NCBI GenBank assembly: GCA_002321395.1
Contig: DCMK01000026.1
Span: 4,172-16,691, forward strand
DNA: 12,520 nucleotides
Reading direction: 5' to 3'
From: Caryophanales bacterium UBA1624
GTDB lineage: Bacteria; Bacillota_I; Bacilli_A; RFN20; CAG-826
In this document: positions 11,712 through 12,520 of the stretch, piece by piece
Numbering within the stretch: the stretch's first letter is position 1
Layout of the letters: each line of letters begins with the position of its first letter
The notes under the pieces: generated by a model
What the model was told of the DNA's origin: nothing
Seen by the model: the letters and a program-made list of their open reading frames with translations, nothing else
Database searches by the model: none
Program-made: the position numbers and the translations under genes

Positions 11712-12520
11712 TTACCGAATTTTATAGAATTGCTCGATGTCGGAGACCTCTTTGATGATGTCTTTGGTCAGAACCTCGGCGCCTTCCTCGGTGATCAGAA
11801 GATCGTCTTCGATGCGGACTCCGATCCCCTTTTCCTTAATATAGAGGCCCGGCTCGTCGGAAATGACGTTGCCCGCTTCCAAAGGAAGGTCTTTGTTTCC
11901 GCCCGGATCATGGCAATCCAAACCGATTTGGTGGGACACGCTGTGGAAGTAATAGCGGAGGATGTCCTCCTTCTTCTGGATGAGGCCTTTGGCCAAGCAC
12001 TCCGAGGCCAAATACTCGGTGGCGAAGGAATTGAGCTCGCGAAGGGTGATGCCGGGGCGGGCGTAGCCGGCGACGGCTTTGTTGCAGCCCAAAACGATTT
12101 CGTAGACCATTTTCTGCTCCGGGGTGAAATGGCCCGAGGAGGGGATGGTGCGCGAGACGTCGGCGCAGTAATAATGGTTCCTGGCCCCAAGATCCATCAA
12201 AATGAGGGATCCCTTTTCGACTTTCGCAGTCGGGTTGGGGTAATGGAGGATGGCGGCGTTCGCGCCGCTGGCCATGATGGTGTTGAACGCGAGCCCCTGA
12301 TTGCCGTCATCGTCGTTGCAGGTCTTGAGGAAGGTGGAGGCCAGCTCATACTCGCCGATCCCGGCCCGGGCCTCGGCCATCACGGAGAGGATCCCTAGGC
12401 GCGTGGTGGCGATGGCGGAGCGCAGGAGGGCGATCTCCGCCTCCGATTTGCGCAGCCTTTGCTTCACCAAAATGGGATAAGCATCGAGGAAAGAAGACAC
12501 CCCATACGCCTTTTCCAAGG
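11712..12520 (-). CDS. Xaa-Pro aminopeptidase (M24B, pita-bread fold), N-terminal part outside window
   Basis: A metallo-aminopeptidase predicted to remove the N-terminal residue before proline. About 269 C-terminal codons are visible and the frame is open to the right edge; a TTG at 12518 is internal, not a credible start, and the usual N-terminal domain is missing. All five di-metal ligands are present: Asp109 and Asp120 (numbered from 12518; MDLGARNHYYCAD, 11 apart), His196 (SHQIGLDCHD), Glu222 (ISDEPGLYI) and Glu237 (GVRIEDDLLIT). A conserved active-site histidine occurs in ILHYPNPT (His92). The order and spacing fit aminopeptidase P/PepQ-type enzymes rather than methionine aminopeptidase, given the HYPNPT segment and the N-terminal linker. 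Whether it prefers dipeptides (prolidase) or longer peptides cannot be told. The stop lies 72 bases before glpK on the same strand. Confidence 0.92.
   Translation of the reverse strand, partial: LEKAYGVSSFLDAYPILVKQRLRKSEAEIALLRSAIATTRLGILSVMAEARAGIGEYELASTFLKTCNDDDGNQGLAFNTIMASGANAAILHYPNPTAKVEKGSLILMDLGARNHYYCADVSRTIPSSGHFTPEQKMVYEIVLGCNKAVAGYARPGITLRELNSFATEYLASECLAKGLIQKKEDILRYYFHSVSHQIGLDCHDPGGNKDLPLEAGNVISDEPGLYIKEKGIGVRIEDDLLITEEGAEVLTKDIIKEVSDIEQFYKIR

Noticed and set aside
11712..12518. Complete aminopeptidase starting at TTG 12518
   Set aside because: The frame is open to the window edge and the family needs an N-terminal domain before this region, so the gene is cut by the window.
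1..12520. Mollicutes genetic code with TGA read as Trp
   Set aside because: TGA is the stop of the AtpI-like gene, atpE, atpF, atpH, the glucanase and the nucleoside kinase, each at its expected end, and Trp positions use TGG.

Overview
The window looks like a piece of a Bacillota chromosome, probably Bacilli or an Erysipelotrichia/Mollicutes-related lineage. The evidence is the Firmicutes-type gene content (TGS-domain nucleoside kinase, AtpI-like gene heading an atp operon), CcpA-type cre sites and a lipoprotein glucanase. The DNA is fairly GC-rich. The standard code is used: TGA ends six of the genes here and TGG encodes Trp. I cannot name a genus.

Layout. Positions 1-3774 (minus strand) hold the promoter-proximal part of an F-type ATP synthase operon in the order atpI-like, atpB, atpE, atpF, atpH, atpA; atpA runs off the left edge. 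These genes overlap or nearly touch. A 282-base divergent spacer (3775-4056) carries the atp promoter with a cre site in its spacer, and the promoter/operator region of a plus-strand surface lipoprotein of the GH81 endo-beta-1,3-glucanase family (4057-7026). A plus-strand TGS/uridine-kinase-type nucleoside kinase follows (7211-8863). It converges on a minus-strand DUF5677-like gene of unknown function (8887-10005), and the two share one bidirectional terminator. Glycerol kinase glpK (10155-11639) and the C-terminal part of a Xaa-Pro aminopeptidase (11712 to the right edge) follow on the minus strand.

How the parts fit. The genes suggest a fermentative carbohydrate user: a cell-surface beta-1,3-glucanase, glycerol phosphorylation, nucleoside salvage, peptide turnover and an ATP synthase. 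Subunit c has the E...EST..Y arrangement of Na+-binding rotor rings, with a second glutamate where classical Na+ rings have glutamine. Subunit b has an extra N-terminal membrane segment. Near-consensus cre sites lie at the atp and glpK promoters, and variant sites lie before the glucanase and nucleoside kinase, suggesting shared carbon-catabolite control. I see no mobile element, CRISPR array, tRNA or rRNA. The most notable points are the unusual rotor/stator proteins and the operator architecture of the divergent spacer; I found no clearly new multi-gene system.
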